From NCBI RefSeq assembly GCF_028882275.1, contig NZ_JARBUT010000001.1:496001-560000 (forward strand): a stretch of DNA of 64,000 nucleotides, given 5' to 3'. Source of the stretch: Nocardiopsis sp. N85. Lineage in GTDB: Bacteria > Actinomycetota > Actinomycetes > Streptosporangiales > Streptosporangiaceae. The notes beneath the pieces are model-generated. The model ran no database searches, was not told the DNA's origin, and was given only the letters and a program-made list of their open reading frames with translations. Shown here one piece after another: positions 9,196 through 17,471 of the stretch (within the stretch, counting starts at the first letter, position 1; every line of letters starts with the position of its first letter). Both the position numbers and the translations under genes were made by a program.

Positions 9196-9855
9196 GTGAT
9201 CAGGGTGCTGATCGCCGACGACGAGGCGATGATCCGCGCCGGGGTGCGGGCCATCGTGCAGAGCGATCCGGGGATCGAGGTGGTCGCCGAGGCCTCCGAC
9301 GGCCGTGAGGCGGTGGACCTGGCGGTCTCCCACCGACCGGACGTGGCCCTGGTCGACATCCGCATGCCCCGGATGGACGGGTTGGCCGCCGTGGCGGAGA
9401 TGCGACGCTCGGCCCCGGCCACGGCGGTGGTCGTCCTCACCACCTTCGGCGAGGACGGCTACATCTCCCGGGCGCTGGCCGAGGGGGCCTCCGGGTTCCT
9501 GCTCAAGGCGGGCGATCCGCGCGAGCTGATCACCGGTGTGCGGGCGGTCGCCGACGGCGGGGCCTACCTGTCACCCCGGGTCGCCCGTCGGGTGATCGAT
9601 CGGTTCGGGGGAGGCCGTCCGGCCCGTGAGGCCGCCGCGGTGGTCCGGATCGAACAGCTCACCCAGCGGGAACGGGACGTGCTGGCCCTGGTCGGTGCGG
9701 GGATGTCCAACGCCGACATCGCCGACCGCCTCTCCCTGGTCGAGGGCACGGTCAAGAGCTACGTCAGCGCCATCCTCAACCGTCTGGGACTGCGCAACCG
9801 GGTCCAGGCGGCGATCCTCGCCTACGAGGCGGGCCTGACCGCCGACGGGAGCTGA
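9196..9855 (+). CDS. LuxR-family two-component response regulator
   Basis: Receiver domain with the acidic pair DDE at the N terminus, phospho-acceptor D54 (LVDIRMPRMDG), switch Thr in VVLTTF and Lys in FLLKAGDP. A C-terminal LuxR helix-turn-helix follows (LTQRERDVLALVGAGMSNAD, then LVEGTVKSYVSAILNRLGLR). The 219 residues are full length. GTG 9196 with GAGGAGG about ten bases upstream is the natural start. It pairs with the histidine kinase immediately upstream, forming a DNA-binding two-component system whose stimulus is probably envelope-related given the kinase's outer domain (inference). Confidence 0.95.
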   Translation: MIRVLIADDEAMIRAGVRAIVQSDPGIEVVAEASDGREAVDLAVSHRPDVALVDIRMPRMDGLAAVAEMRRSAPATAVVVLTTFGEDGYISRALAEGASGFLLKAGDPRELITGVRAVADGGAYLSPRVARRVIDRFGGGRPAREAAAVVRIEQLTQRERDVLALVGAGMSNADIADRLSLVEGTVKSYVSAILNRLGLRNRVQAAILAYEAGLTADGS

Positions 9856-10028
9856 CCCGGTGGGACCCCGGGCCGCCGACACCCCCACGGGAGTCGAACC
9901 GCGCGGCACGGGTAGGCAAGACCGGGAGGGGCCGCGCGCGCGTGCGCCGACCTCGTCCCCGGCCACCTCGACCGGGGACGGACGGGCCGCGTGCGCGCGT
10001 GCGAGGAGACACGGATGAAGGGGAACGG

Positions 10029-10691
10029 ATGCTCGACGAGGAAGAGGGGGTCCTGCTCCGTGCCTCCTGGGAGCACCTGGCGGGGACCTCTCCCGAGGCC
10101 AGGGCCGTGGGCGACGAACTCCTCCTGCGGTGGGGCGAGCCCCATCGGCGCTATCACACCCTCGCCCACCTGTGGTCGACACTGCGCGCGGTCGAGGTCC
10201 TGACCGACGAGGCGGACTCGGCCGACACGGTCCGCTACGCCGTCTGGTTCCACGACGCGGTCTACGAGACCGAACCCGGGCGGGACGAGGACGAGAGCGC
10301 CGAGCTGGCCCGCGGCCTGCTCCTCATGATGGGCCTGCCGAAGGAGCGCATCGAGGAGGTGGCCCGGCTGGTGCTGCTGACCAAGACCCACGATCCCGAC
10401 GACGGCGACGCCGACGGACAGGTGCTCTCCGACGCCGATCTGTCGATCCTGGCGGCCCCGCCGGACGAGTACCTGGCCTACGCCACCGCGGTCCGCGCGG
10501 AGTACCGCCGCTACCCCGACGAGGAGTTCCGGGTCGGTCGCATCCGGGTGCTGCGCACCATGCTGCACGCCCCGCACACGTTCCACACCGAGTTCGGGCG
10601 GATCCACTGGGAGGCCAGGGCGCGGGTCAACATGCTCGCCGAGCTGGACCGTCTGACCCGGGGGGAGCGGGTCGCCCCGCCACCGTTCTGA
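10029..10691 (+). CDS. HD-superfamily predicted metal-dependent phosphohydrolase
   Basis: A 220-residue protein with the HD-type pattern of the COG4339 family: RRYHTLAHLWSTLRAVEVL supplies the first His, AVWFHDAVYETEPGRDEDES the HD pair, and TKTHDP plus DADLSILAAPPDEY the later metal ligands. Family members are thought to be phosphohydrolases but have no settled substrate. ATG 10029 follows AAGGGGA; the longer frame from 9942 is low-complexity. It stands alone between the response regulator and the convergent DUF4031 gene. Confidence 0.85.
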   Translation: MLDEEEGVLLRASWEHLAGTSPEARAVGDELLLRWGEPHRRYHTLAHLWSTLRAVEVLTDEADSADTVRYAVWFHDAVYETEPGRDEDESAELARGLLLMMGLPKERIEEVARLVLLTKTHDPDDGDADGQVLSDADLSILAAPPDEYLAYATAVRAEYRRYPDEEFRVGRIRVLRTMLHAPHTFHTEFGRIHWEARARVNMLAELDRLTRGERVAPPPF

Positions 10692-10700
10692 CCCGGCCCG

Positions 10701-11012
10701 CTACACCCCTCGGACCGCTCCGTCGCCGCCGCGCCCGGCCGTCCCACGGTCACGGCGGCGTGGCCGCCGCAGACCCGAGGCCCTCAACCGGGCCACCAGC
10801 TCGCGTCCGCTCACGTGCTCCGCGCCCAGTTCCAGGGCCCGGGTGTGCAGGTGCTCGGGCACGTCGTAGTGATCGCGGTCGAAGGCCCGTTCGGGCACCC
10901 CGAGCGTCCGGGCGAAGTCGTGCAGTTCCGCGTAGGAGCTGTCGCTGACCAGGTGCGCGAACGACCATCCGCGCGGTCCGGGCCAGATCGGGCTGTCGAT
11001 GAGCACGCTCAT
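10701..11012 (-). CDS. DUF4031 family protein
   Basis: A 103-residue protein: MSVLIDSPIWPGPRGWSFAH begins the conserved DUF4031 block, followed by LVSDSSYAELHDFARTLGVP and DHYDVPEHLHTRALELGAEH. The pattern of Asp, His and Tyr residues is conserved in the family, whose function is unknown. The last 25 residues are Arg/Gly-rich and poorly conserved. The start codon overlaps the stop of the Lrp gene (ATGA), so the two are translationally coupled and probably share regulation. Confidence 0.8.
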   Translation of the reverse strand: MSVLIDSPIWPGPRGWSFAHLVSDSSYAELHDFARTLGVPERAFDRDHYDVPEHLHTRALELGAEHVSGRELVARLRASGLRRPRRRDRGTAGRGGDGAVRGV

Positions 11013-11476
11013 GGGGTCCTCGGGGCGTCGACCGGGCGCCAGGGCACCGGGCTGGACAGGATCATCGTGCTGGAGGGGCGACCGTGGGCGGCCAGGGTGT
11101 CGATGACCTCCTCGAAGTGCTCCATGGAGCGCACCGCGATGAGCAGGACGCAACAATCGTCCCCGGTCACCCGGTGGACCTGGAGGATCTCGGGGAGACG
11201 CAGCGACCCCGGTTCGCGCAGCAGGCAGTGCGCCCCGAAACACTGCATGCGCACCAGCGCGGTCACGGGCAGCCCGGCGGCGGCCGGGTCCACGTGCGCG
11301 TGGTAGCCGGTGATCACACCGCGGTCGGTGAGCCGACGCACCCGGTCGGCCACGGCGGGCGCCGACAGGTTGACGCGCCGGGACAGTTCGTTGAAGGACA
11401 GGCGGCCGTCCCGCTGGAGCTCGGAGAGAATCCGCTGGTCGACGCCGTCCAACGCCGTCGGCGGTCGTGAAGCCAT
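11009..11476 (-). CDS. Lrp/AsnC-family regulator, probable controller of kynurenine genes
   Basis: An N-terminal helix-turn-helix (LDGVDQRILSELQRDGRLSF, LSRRVNLSAPAVADRVRRLT) is followed by the RAM effector domain (ITGYHAHVDPAAAGLPVTAL, VTGDDCCVLLIAVRSMEHFE). About 155 residues, normal for the family. It is divergent to the dioxygenase-kynureninase pair with a 205-base shared promoter region, the arrangement of KynR-type Lrp regulators, so a kynurenine- or tryptophan-responsive activator is the most likely role (inference). ATG 11476 is chosen; ATG 11509 is an alternative. Confidence 0.85.
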   Translation of the reverse strand: MASRPPTALDGVDQRILSELQRDGRLSFNELSRRVNLSAPAVADRVRRLTDRGVITGYHAHVDPAAAGLPVTALVRMQCFGAHCLLREPGSLRLPEILQVHRVTGDDCCVLLIAVRSMEHFEEVIDTLAAHGRPSSTMILSSPVPWRPVDAPRTP

Positions 11477-11681
11477 ACTTTGCGATCCCAAGGTCTGAAG
11501 GCCTGACATGTTATGAATACCAGGTCTTCGACCCCTGCGGTAGGTCACTGTCCATTCCCTTTCCGGGTGTTCTGTTCGATCATGTGTGCTCACGTACACG
11601 GTGTTGTGACGGGGGACCTCGCGAACGGCCTCGTGTGCGTGTACGACACGTTCCGCGCGGTACCACGAGGGGTTGTTTCCC

Positions 11682-12590
11682 ATGCTCACCACGACGTCCG
11701 CCCAGCAGTGCCCGTACATCGCCGCCGATGTCGAGGGCACCGACGCCGAGGCGCGGGCCCGGCGGGCGGAGGGCAACGGAGGCGAGCCCACCCTGGCCTT
11801 CGACCGCAACACCCCCTACGTCGACTACGCCGGGATCGACACCCTGCTGCGCTTGCAGAACCCGCGCACGGACGAACCCGCCGAGACGACGTTCATCATC
11901 GCCACCCAGGTCATGGAACTGCTGTTCGTCCTGGTCCAAGAGCGCTGGGAGGCCGCCCGCGACGCCCTTGAGGCCGACGACGTGCCCGGCGCGCTGGCCT
12001 GGCTGCGTCGGTCCGCCGCCGCCCAGGACGTCCTCAACGACTCCTGGAGGCTGCTCGGGGACATGACCCCCACCGAGTTCAGCCGTTTCCGCGACTCCTT
12101 CGGCGAGGCGTCGGGGTTCCAGTCCTACGGGTACCGCAAGCTCGAATTCGTGCTGGGGAACAAGTCCGCCGCCATGATCCGCCCGCACAAGGGCATGAGC
12201 GGTGTCGCGGACGACCTCCGGGGACTCCTGGAGCGGCCGAGCCTGTACGACGCGGCGCTGCGCCTGCTGCACCGGCGCGGCCTGCCCGTTCCCGGCGAGG
12301 CCGTCGAGCGCGACTGGACCCTGGAGTACGAGCCCGACGGGCGCGTCGAGTCGGTCTGGGCGGCGGTCTACGCCGACGATCGTCCCGGCAACGACCTGTT
12401 CCTGCTGGCCGAGGCGCTGATGGACGTCGCCGAGCGCGTGACGCGCTGGCGCCACCTGCACCTCATGGCGGTCAAGCGCACCATGGGCGGCAAGCCCGGC
12501 AGCGGTGGTTCCAACGGCCTCACCTGGCTGGCCCGCAACGTGGAGAAGGACGTCTTCCCCGAGCTGTGGTCGCTGCGCGGCATCCTCTAG
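11682..12590 (+). CDS. kynA: Tryptophan 2,3-dioxygenase family protein
   Basis: Heme dioxygenase fold matching TDO: FIIATQVMELLF, ASGFQSYGYRKLEFVLGNKS (with the substrate-carboxylate Arg), and VTRWRHLHLMAVKRTMGGKP with the proximal heme His, followed by GSGGSNGLTWL. Known TDOs open formyl-kynurenine synthesis from L-Trp. The distal-pocket His of the FIIxHQ motif is Thr75 here, and the preceding HDE is AET, so this belongs to a divergent branch that may act on Trp slowly or on a derivative. ATG 11682 follows GAGGGG at nine bases. Kynureninase begins 72 bases downstream on the same strand. Confidence 0.85.
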   Translation: MLTTTSAQQCPYIAADVEGTDAEARARRAEGNGGEPTLAFDRNTPYVDYAGIDTLLRLQNPRTDEPAETTFIIATQVMELLFVLVQERWEAARDALEADDVPGALAWLRRSAAAQDVLNDSWRLLGDMTPTEFSRFRDSFGEASGFQSYGYRKLEFVLGNKSAAMIRPHKGMSGVADDLRGLLERPSLYDAALRLLHRRGLPVPGEAVERDWTLEYEPDGRVESVWAAVYADDRPGNDLFLLAEALMDVAERVTRWRHLHLMAVKRTMGGKPGSGGSNGLTWLARNVEKDVFPELWSLRGIL

Positions 12591-12662
12591 GCAACCCCGG
12601 GCGGCCGCGGGCCGCCGGACGCGACCGACATCGAATCACCGTGAGCAGGGAGCAGGACACCG

Positions 12663-13901
12663 ATGACACCCACCACCCGTGAGGAGTGCGTCGCCCTCGA
12701 CGCCGCCGACCCCCTCGCACCGCTGCGCGACGAGTTCGTCCTCCCCGAGGGCGTGATCTACCTGGACGGGAACTCCCTCGGCGCGCTGCCGCGCGGTACC
12801 CCGGGCCGGGTGGCCGACATGATCGAACGCGAATGGGGGCAGGACCTCATCCGCAGCTGGAACGACGCCGGTTGGTGGGACAAGCCCCGCACCCTGGGCG
12901 CCAAGGTCGCGCCCCTGGTCGGAGCCGACGCCGACGAGGTGATCGTCGGCGACGGGACCTCCGCGAACCTGTTCAAGTGCGTCATCGCGGCGCTGGGTCT
13001 GTCCGACCGCTCCGTCGTGCTCGGCGAGACGGGCAACTTCCCCACGGACCTGTACGTCGCCGAGGGCGCGGTCGCCCTCGCCGGCGCCGTCCAGCGCCGG
13101 GTGGATCCCGACGGTCCGGAGCTGGAGCGGGCCCTGTCCGCCGGAGACGTGGCCGTGGTGCTGCTCAGCCACGTGGACTACCGCACCGGAACGCTGCGCG
13201 ACATGCCCGCCGTCACCCGGCTGGCCCACGAGCACGGTGCCCTGGTGATCTGGGATCTGTGCCACAGCGTCGGCGCGGTACCGGTCGAGCTGTCCGACAG
13301 CGGGGCCGATTTCGCGGTCGGCTGCACCTACAAGTACCTCAACGCCGGGCCCGGCGCCCCCGCGTTCCTGTACGCGGCCCGCCGGCACCACGCCACGGCG
13401 AGCCAGCCGCTCAGCGGCTGGCACGGGCACGCCCGACCGTTCGACTTCACCGGCGACTACGAGCCGGCCCCGGGGGTGTCGCGCTTCCTCAGCGGGTCGC
13501 AGCCGCTGGTCGCCGACGCCGCGCTGGAGGCGAGCCTGGACGTGTGGGCCAAGGCCGACCTGTCGCTCGTGCGCGCCAAGAGCCTCAGCATGACCGATCT
13601 GTTCCTGGCCCGCGCCGCCGAGGTGGGGATCTCCTCGGTCACCCCGAACGAGCACGCCCGCCGCGGCAGCCAGGTGGCCCTGGTGGAACCGGAGGAGGGC
13701 GCCGGATACCCGATCGTGCGCGCGCTCATCGAGCGGGGCGTCATCGGCGACTTCCGCGCCCCGGACGTCATGCGGTTCGGATTCACCCCGCTGTACCTGC
13801 GCCACGTGGACGTCTGGGACGCCACGGAGGTGCTGCACGAGGTGGTCCGGTCGGGGGAGTGGCGTGACGATCGCTTCGCCCGACGCGGTGGGGTGACCTG
13901 A
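12663..13901 (+). CDS. kynU: Kynureninase
   Basis: A PLP enzyme of fold type I with the features of kynureninase: IYLDGNSLGALPRGTPGRVA, GTSANLFKCVIAALGL, the aspartate in VIWDLCHSVGAVPVEL, and the Schiff-base lysine in GCTYKYLNAGPGAPAF. It cleaves kynurenine (or 3-hydroxykynurenine) to anthranilate (or hydroxyanthranilate) and alanine. 412 residues is typical. The preceding dioxygenase-like gene supplies the upstream step, but no kynurenine formamidase gene lies nearby. GGGAGC upstream of ATG 12663 is the ribosome site. Confidence 0.93.
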   Translation: MTPTTREECVALDAADPLAPLRDEFVLPEGVIYLDGNSLGALPRGTPGRVADMIEREWGQDLIRSWNDAGWWDKPRTLGAKVAPLVGADADEVIVGDGTSANLFKCVIAALGLSDRSVVLGETGNFPTDLYVAEGAVALAGAVQRRVDPDGPELERALSAGDVAVVLLSHVDYRTGTLRDMPAVTRLAHEHGALVIWDLCHSVGAVPVELSDSGADFAVGCTYKYLNAGPGAPAFLYAARRHHATASQPLSGWHGHARPFDFTGDYEPAPGVSRFLSGSQPLVADAALEASLDVWAKADLSLVRAKSLSMTDLFLARAAEVGISSVTPNEHARRGSQVALVEPEEGAGYPIVRALIERGVIGDFRAPDVMRFGFTPLYLRHVDVWDATEVLHEVVRSGEWRDDRFARRGGVT

Positions 13902-13913
13902 TCCTCGATCCCC

Positions 13914-13944
13914 GACCCCCGGGAGGCCGTGCCTCCCGGGGGTC
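13914..13944 (+). terminator. Terminator after kynU
   Basis: Perfect 14-bp stem GACCCCCGGGAGGC / GCCTCCCGGGGGTC with loop CGT, 12 bases after the kynU stop. Confidence 0.85.
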
Positions 13945-14601
13945 CTCCGTGTCCGGGCTCCGGAATGCCCGGCACACGGGTGACCGCTGCGAAGGACCCG
14001 GATTGCCTTGCCTTGACCACGGTGATCCGTTTCGCGTCCGCTCCGGTGGACGGCGCCCGCCGTGACCTACCGGCGCGTACCCGGTCCCCGGACGCCGTTC
14101 TCCCGCTTTTCGAGGGCCGGGAAAAGGCCGTGACGCGAACCACGGAAAGGGCCCGCCCGCCGTCCTCGGTCGGTTCCGGAACCCCTGCCACGCGGGGGTT
14201 CTCGTGTTATGAGGGGCGATCGGACATTGATTCACATCGTACTCACCCGGACACACAACGTTATTTTACCTGGAATCCTTGCGTACTTTGCCCAAGCGTG
14301 AGTTAGTGTCCTTCGTGATCGCTTCGTTATGGGTATCCATGCGAAACGATGCCGAGCCCTTGACCGGCCTGTGAGCCGCGAGGGAATCGAGACCCCTTCC
14401 GGGAATCAAGGCCGCCCGCATCCATGAGCCGGCCCCACGGACCGCCGAAGTCCATCGGCGCTTTCCGATTCCCGCCCACCGATTTCGAAGGTGGGACACC
14501 CCTGTCATGACGCCCTGTTCCAGACGTGCATCGGTACGGCTGTGAGCTGCTGCGACGTGCCCTGGTCTTCTCGGCCCCGTCGTCTACCTGGCTAATACTT
14601 C
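13945..14601. other. 650-base non-coding region, partly AT-rich
   Basis: No frame here looks like a gene. Bases 14215-14345 are clearly less GC-rich than the surroundings (stretches such as GTTATTTTACC and GTGAGTTAGTG) and probably hold promoter sequences for the double-psi protein gene at 14602. I looked for a ydaO (cyclic di-AMP) element, which often precedes actinobacterial cell-wall genes, and did not find its conserved blocks. The long distance to the start codon suggests a long leader. Confidence 0.5.
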
Positions 14602-15489
14602 ATGAGCAACGACACTCCCATTCAGTACGGCAAAGTCACCGCGACCTACTTCTGGGACGATGGTTCCGGTATCAACGGTGACACGGGTGCTCCCGCAAGC
14701 GGAGAGCCCATGCAGAAGGGCCTTTTCTCCAGCCCGAGCTGGCCTTTGGGCACCGAGGGCTACGTCGTTTACGAGGGTCAGAAGGCCGAGTTCTTCATCG
14801 GTGACCGCGGCCCCGGCGTCCCCTCCCATGACTGTGACGTCCTCCTGGACATGGACGGCAAGACCTTCGCCGAATTGACCGGCGAGAGCTGGAACGACCA
14901 GAGTTACACCGTGAGCGGTGGCAACGGTCACCTCTACGACGTCGAGTACTTCATCACGGAGTGGGGCGACGGCAACGGGACCGAAGGCGCCCCGCACCCC
15001 TTCCAGCAGCCCGGGAACACGTGCGACGACGCCGTCTCGCCGATCCCCGAGGAAGTCCTCCAGAAGAAGGAGGACGAGGAGAAGGCCGAGAAGGAGAAGA
15101 AGGACCAGGAGAAGGCCGAGCAGAAGGCCGAAGAGGAGAAGAAGGAGCAGGAGAAGAAGGAGAAGGAGGAGCAGGAGGCGAAGGAGGCCGAGGAGGAGGC
15201 CGCCGCCGAGCAGGGCGACGACGACTCCGGCGTGACCGCCGAGACGGCCGCCAACGACCTCTCCGGTGTCCAGCTCACCGGTGCCGGCGACGGCGTCCTG
15301 GGCGGGACCGGCCTGCTGGCCCTGGCCATCATCCCGGCCATTCTCATCGCCCTGTTCTTCGCCTGGACCCGTCGTCCCTCCGGCGCCCACGCCGGATCCT
15401 CCGGTGAGGGCCGCGGCCTGGCCGCCGAGAGCAACGGCCGTCACAGCCTGGGCTCCCTGTTCGATCGCCTGCGCGGCCGTCGGAACTAG
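14602..15489 (+). CDS. Double-psi beta-barrel protein with charged coiled coil and C-terminal membrane anchor
   Basis: Residues about 8-130 resemble the RlpA/expansin-type double-psi barrel: YGKVTATYFWDDGSG, GINGDTGAPASGEPMQKGLF, and FFIGDRGPG followed by DVLLDMDGKTFAEL, which supplies the family Asp. Residues about 153-205 are almost purely Glu, Lys, Gln and Ala, a long charged coiled coil or stalk. One membrane helix (LLALAIIPAILIALFFAW, about 236-256) and a basic tail close the protein. Such a layout fits a surface protein held by a C-terminal anchor, but no signal peptide is visible: a TAA lies in frame three codons before ATG 14602. Function unknown; a wall-associated role is inferred. 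Confidence 0.75.
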   Translation: MSNDTPIQYGKVTATYFWDDGSGINGDTGAPASGEPMQKGLFSSPSWPLGTEGYVVYEGQKAEFFIGDRGPGVPSHDCDVLLDMDGKTFAELTGESWNDQSYTVSGGNGHLYDVEYFITEWGDGNGTEGAPHPFQQPGNTCDDAVSPIPEEVLQKKEDEEKAEKEKKDQEKAEQKAEEEKKEQEKKEKEEQEAKEAEEEAAAEQGDDDSGVTAETAANDLSGVQLTGAGDGVLGGTGLLALAIIPAILIALFFAWTRRPSGAHAGSSGEGRGLAAESNGRHSLGSLFDRLRGRRN

Positions 15490-15504
15490 ACGAGCCCGGC
15501 CCAT

Positions 15505-15531
15505 CGGGTCCCCGTGAGTACGGGGAGCCCG
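15505..15531 (+). terminator. Hairpin downstream of the double-psi gene
   Basis: CGGGTCCCCGT / ACGGGGAGCCCG around loop GAGT, an 11-bp stem with a single bulge, starting 16 bases after the stop codon. Confidence 0.5.
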
Positions 15532-15594
15532 AGAAGCCAGGTGTCACCGCGAGGGGACATGGCTCCCCGGGGCACGTGAACCCGATAGGCCGAG

Positions 15595-15624
15595 AAGGGC
15601 CGTGGTCGTGAGACCACGGCCCTT
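15595..15624. terminator. Terminator hairpin between convergent genes
   Basis: Perfect 13-bp stem AAGGGCCGTGGTC / GACCACGGCCCTT with loop GTGA. It lies between the double-psi gene and the convergent E1-alpha gene, so it may act in both directions. Confidence 0.8.
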
Positions 15625-15839
15625 CGTCGCGCCCGGAGGCGGGCGGGGCGCGCCGATCGCCGTTGACCGGCGCGCCCCGCCCGTCCCGCGGAGACGGTCG
15701 TGCCGTCCCCGAACCGATGCCGCGTCCGTGGGCCGGAACCCGAATCCGCGTGATCCGGCGGCACCGTTGCCGCCCGCGGGGATCGGGGCCGGTCCCGGGC
15801 CCGACACGGTGGTCCCGTGCGCCCCGGCGTCGGGGCCGT

Positions 15840-16838
15840 TCAGGGTGCCGGCACCCACCGCCGGGGTGCCGACGACGCCCCTTCGCCCGCCAGACGGTCC
15901 CGGAGCAGGGTGGCGACCCGTTCGGCCCGCACCTCGAAATCGGCCAACGCCCGCTCGGTCTCCCCGGGATCGCCCAGCAGTCCCTCGCGGCGCACCAGCG
16001 CCTCCGAACGCAGCAGGGGATCGTGCTCGGGTCGGCGCCCTTCCCCGCTCGGGTGGCACAGCGGGGCGGCGGTGTCGGTGATCACCTCCACCAGTGCGGG
16101 TCCGCCCCCGGAACGGGCCTCGGCCAGGGCCCGGGAGACCACGGAGTACACCGCGGCCGCGTCGCCCCCGTCCACCCGGTGGCCCTTCAGGTCGTGGCCG
16201 ACGGATCCCATCGGGCCGGCCATCGGGTCGACGGCCCATCGTGCCTGACGCACCAGGAACACCACGGGCGCGTTCCACACGGCGGCGAACCCGTAGGCGT
16301 CGCGGGCGTCTCCCGTTCCGGTGATCCCGTCGCCGACCAGGGCCAACGCCGCCATGTTCCGTCCCTGACGGCGGGCGGAGTAGGTCACCTCGACCGCCTT
16401 GGAGGCGTTGGTGGCCGGAGGCGTGCACTGCGGCGCGCACCGGTACCGGTGGGGGTCGTAACCGCCGCGCCGGTCGGTGCGGAAGGGTGTCAGGGCCTTG
16501 AGCGGATCGACCCCGTGCGAGGACACCGCCACGGCGTCCCGGTAGGTGGGGAAGAGCCAGTCCCCTTCGGACAGGGCCAGCACGCCGCCGACCTGGGCGG
16601 CCTCCTGCCCGGCCGAGGACGGGTAGGAGGACAGCAGGCCGTGGCCCGCGAGTTCGTCGGCCGCCCGGTCGAAGCGACGGGCGATGACCATCGCGCGGTG
16701 GAGGCGGATCAGGGTGGAGGCGTCGGGGAGGGCGAACGAGGGATGCTCGACACGCCGCCCGTACCGGTCCACCAGACGTACGGGCTCCACCGACGGCGGG
16801 CCCGGAGCCGGACGATTTCGCTCATCGGTGTACTCCAT
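15840..16838 (-). CDS. Orphan 2-oxoacid dehydrogenase E1-alpha-like protein with altered thiamine motif
   Basis: A 332-residue protein that tracks the E1-alpha subunit of pyruvate/branched-chain dehydrogenases: MVIARRFDRAADELAGHGLL, SSYPSSAGQEAAQVGGVLAL, DWLFPTYRDAVAV, and ALVGDGITGTGDARDAYGFA. The thiamine-diphosphate motif normally runs GDG...NN; GDG is present (169-171) but the asparagines are Gln198-Ala199 (VFLVRQARWAVD). No E1-beta, E2 or E3 gene follows; the strand ends in a terminator. It faces an Lrp regulator, as the bkd operon does in Streptomyces. It may be a relic or a non-catalytic subunit. ATG 16838 is preferred to the upstream 16883. Confidence 0.75.
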   Translation of the reverse strand: MEYTDERNRPAPGPPSVEPVRLVDRYGRRVEHPSFALPDASTLIRLHRAMVIARRFDRAADELAGHGLLSSYPSSAGQEAAQVGGVLALSEGDWLFPTYRDAVAVSSHGVDPLKALTPFRTDRRGGYDPHRYRCAPQCTPPATNASKAVEVTYSARRQGRNMAALALVGDGITGTGDARDAYGFAAVWNAPVVFLVRQARWAVDPMAGPMGSVGHDLKGHRVDGGDAAAVYSVVSRALAEARSGGGPALVEVITDTAAPLCHPSGEGRRPEHDPLLRSEALVRREGLLGDPGETERALADFEVRAERVATLLRDRLAGEGASSAPRRWVPAP

Positions 16839-16972
16839 GTCTTGAATATGAGGCGAATCACCCCATATTGTCGATGGCCCCACGCCGATACTGGACGAAC
16901 TGCTCGGTAAAGCCAGGGAGCGACCCCCAAGGTCTCATCCGACCGTGACCTGAGCCGTATGAGGTAAGACAC

Positions 16973-17410
16973 ATGGCCGTGCCGTTGGACGACACCGACC
17001 GCCGCATCATCTCCCTGCTCCGCGACGACGGGCGCATGTCCATCCGGGCGGTCGCCGAACAGGCGCACATCTCCCGGGCCAACGCCTACTCCCGCCTGGA
17101 ACGGCTCAGGGACGAGGGCGTCATCCGCGGCTTCACCGCCGTCATCGACCCGGAGAAGTACGGGATCGGTCTGTCGGCCTACGTGTCGGTGCGCATCCAG
17201 CAGCACTCCTGGGAGAGGTTCCGCGAATACCTGCGCGACATCCCCGAGGTCGACCACGCCGCACTCGTCTCCGGGGACGTCGACCTGCTGCTCCTGGTCC
17301 GGGTCGCCGACGCCGCCGCCCTGCGCACCTTCGTCCTGGAACGCCTCCAGCGCATCCCCGAGGTCAAGAGCACCCAGACCATGTTCATCCTCGACGAGCC
17401 GCCCCTGTGA
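16973..17410 (+). CDS. Lrp/AsnC-family regulator (BkdR-like)
   Basis: A 145-residue protein with an N-terminal helix-turn-helix (LDDTDRRIISLLRDDGRMSI, EQAHISRANAYSRLERLRDE) and a RAM ligand-binding half (VIDPEKYGIGLSAYVSVRIQ, VSGDVDLLLLVRVADAAALR). ATG 16973 follows GAGGTAAGACAC. The 134-base gap to the divergent E1-alpha gene suggests joint control; BkdR of Streptomyces, also an Lrp protein, sits this way next to branched-chain dehydrogenase genes. PhzF follows 61 bases downstream and may be co-transcribed. Confidence 0.88.
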   Translation: MAVPLDDTDRRIISLLRDDGRMSIRAVAEQAHISRANAYSRLERLRDEGVIRGFTAVIDPEKYGIGLSAYVSVRIQQHSWERFREYLRDIPEVDHAALVSGDVDLLLLVRVADAAALRTFVLERLQRIPEVKSTQTMFILDEPPL

Positions 17411-17471
17411 GGGGCCACTCGTCCGGCGATTGGACCTTCCCCCGCGCATCCCGCACCACCAGGATGAACGC

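Noticed and set aside
7341..9443. 700-codon reverse frame opposite the histidine kinase
   Set aside because: Same shadow effect; the forward frame shows clear kinase motifs.
14266..14508. 80-codon reverse frame in the gap before the double-psi gene
   Set aside because: No ribosome site and no protein-like pattern; the region is AT-rich leader.
13945..14601. ydaO (cyclic di-AMP) riboswitch before the double-psi gene
   Set aside because: The conserved sequence blocks of the class were not found.
15490..15594. Possible riboswitch from the hairpin-rich sequence after the double-psi gene
   Set aside because: Conserved blocks of known riboswitch classes could not be matched and the next gene is convergent, so a terminator region is more likely.
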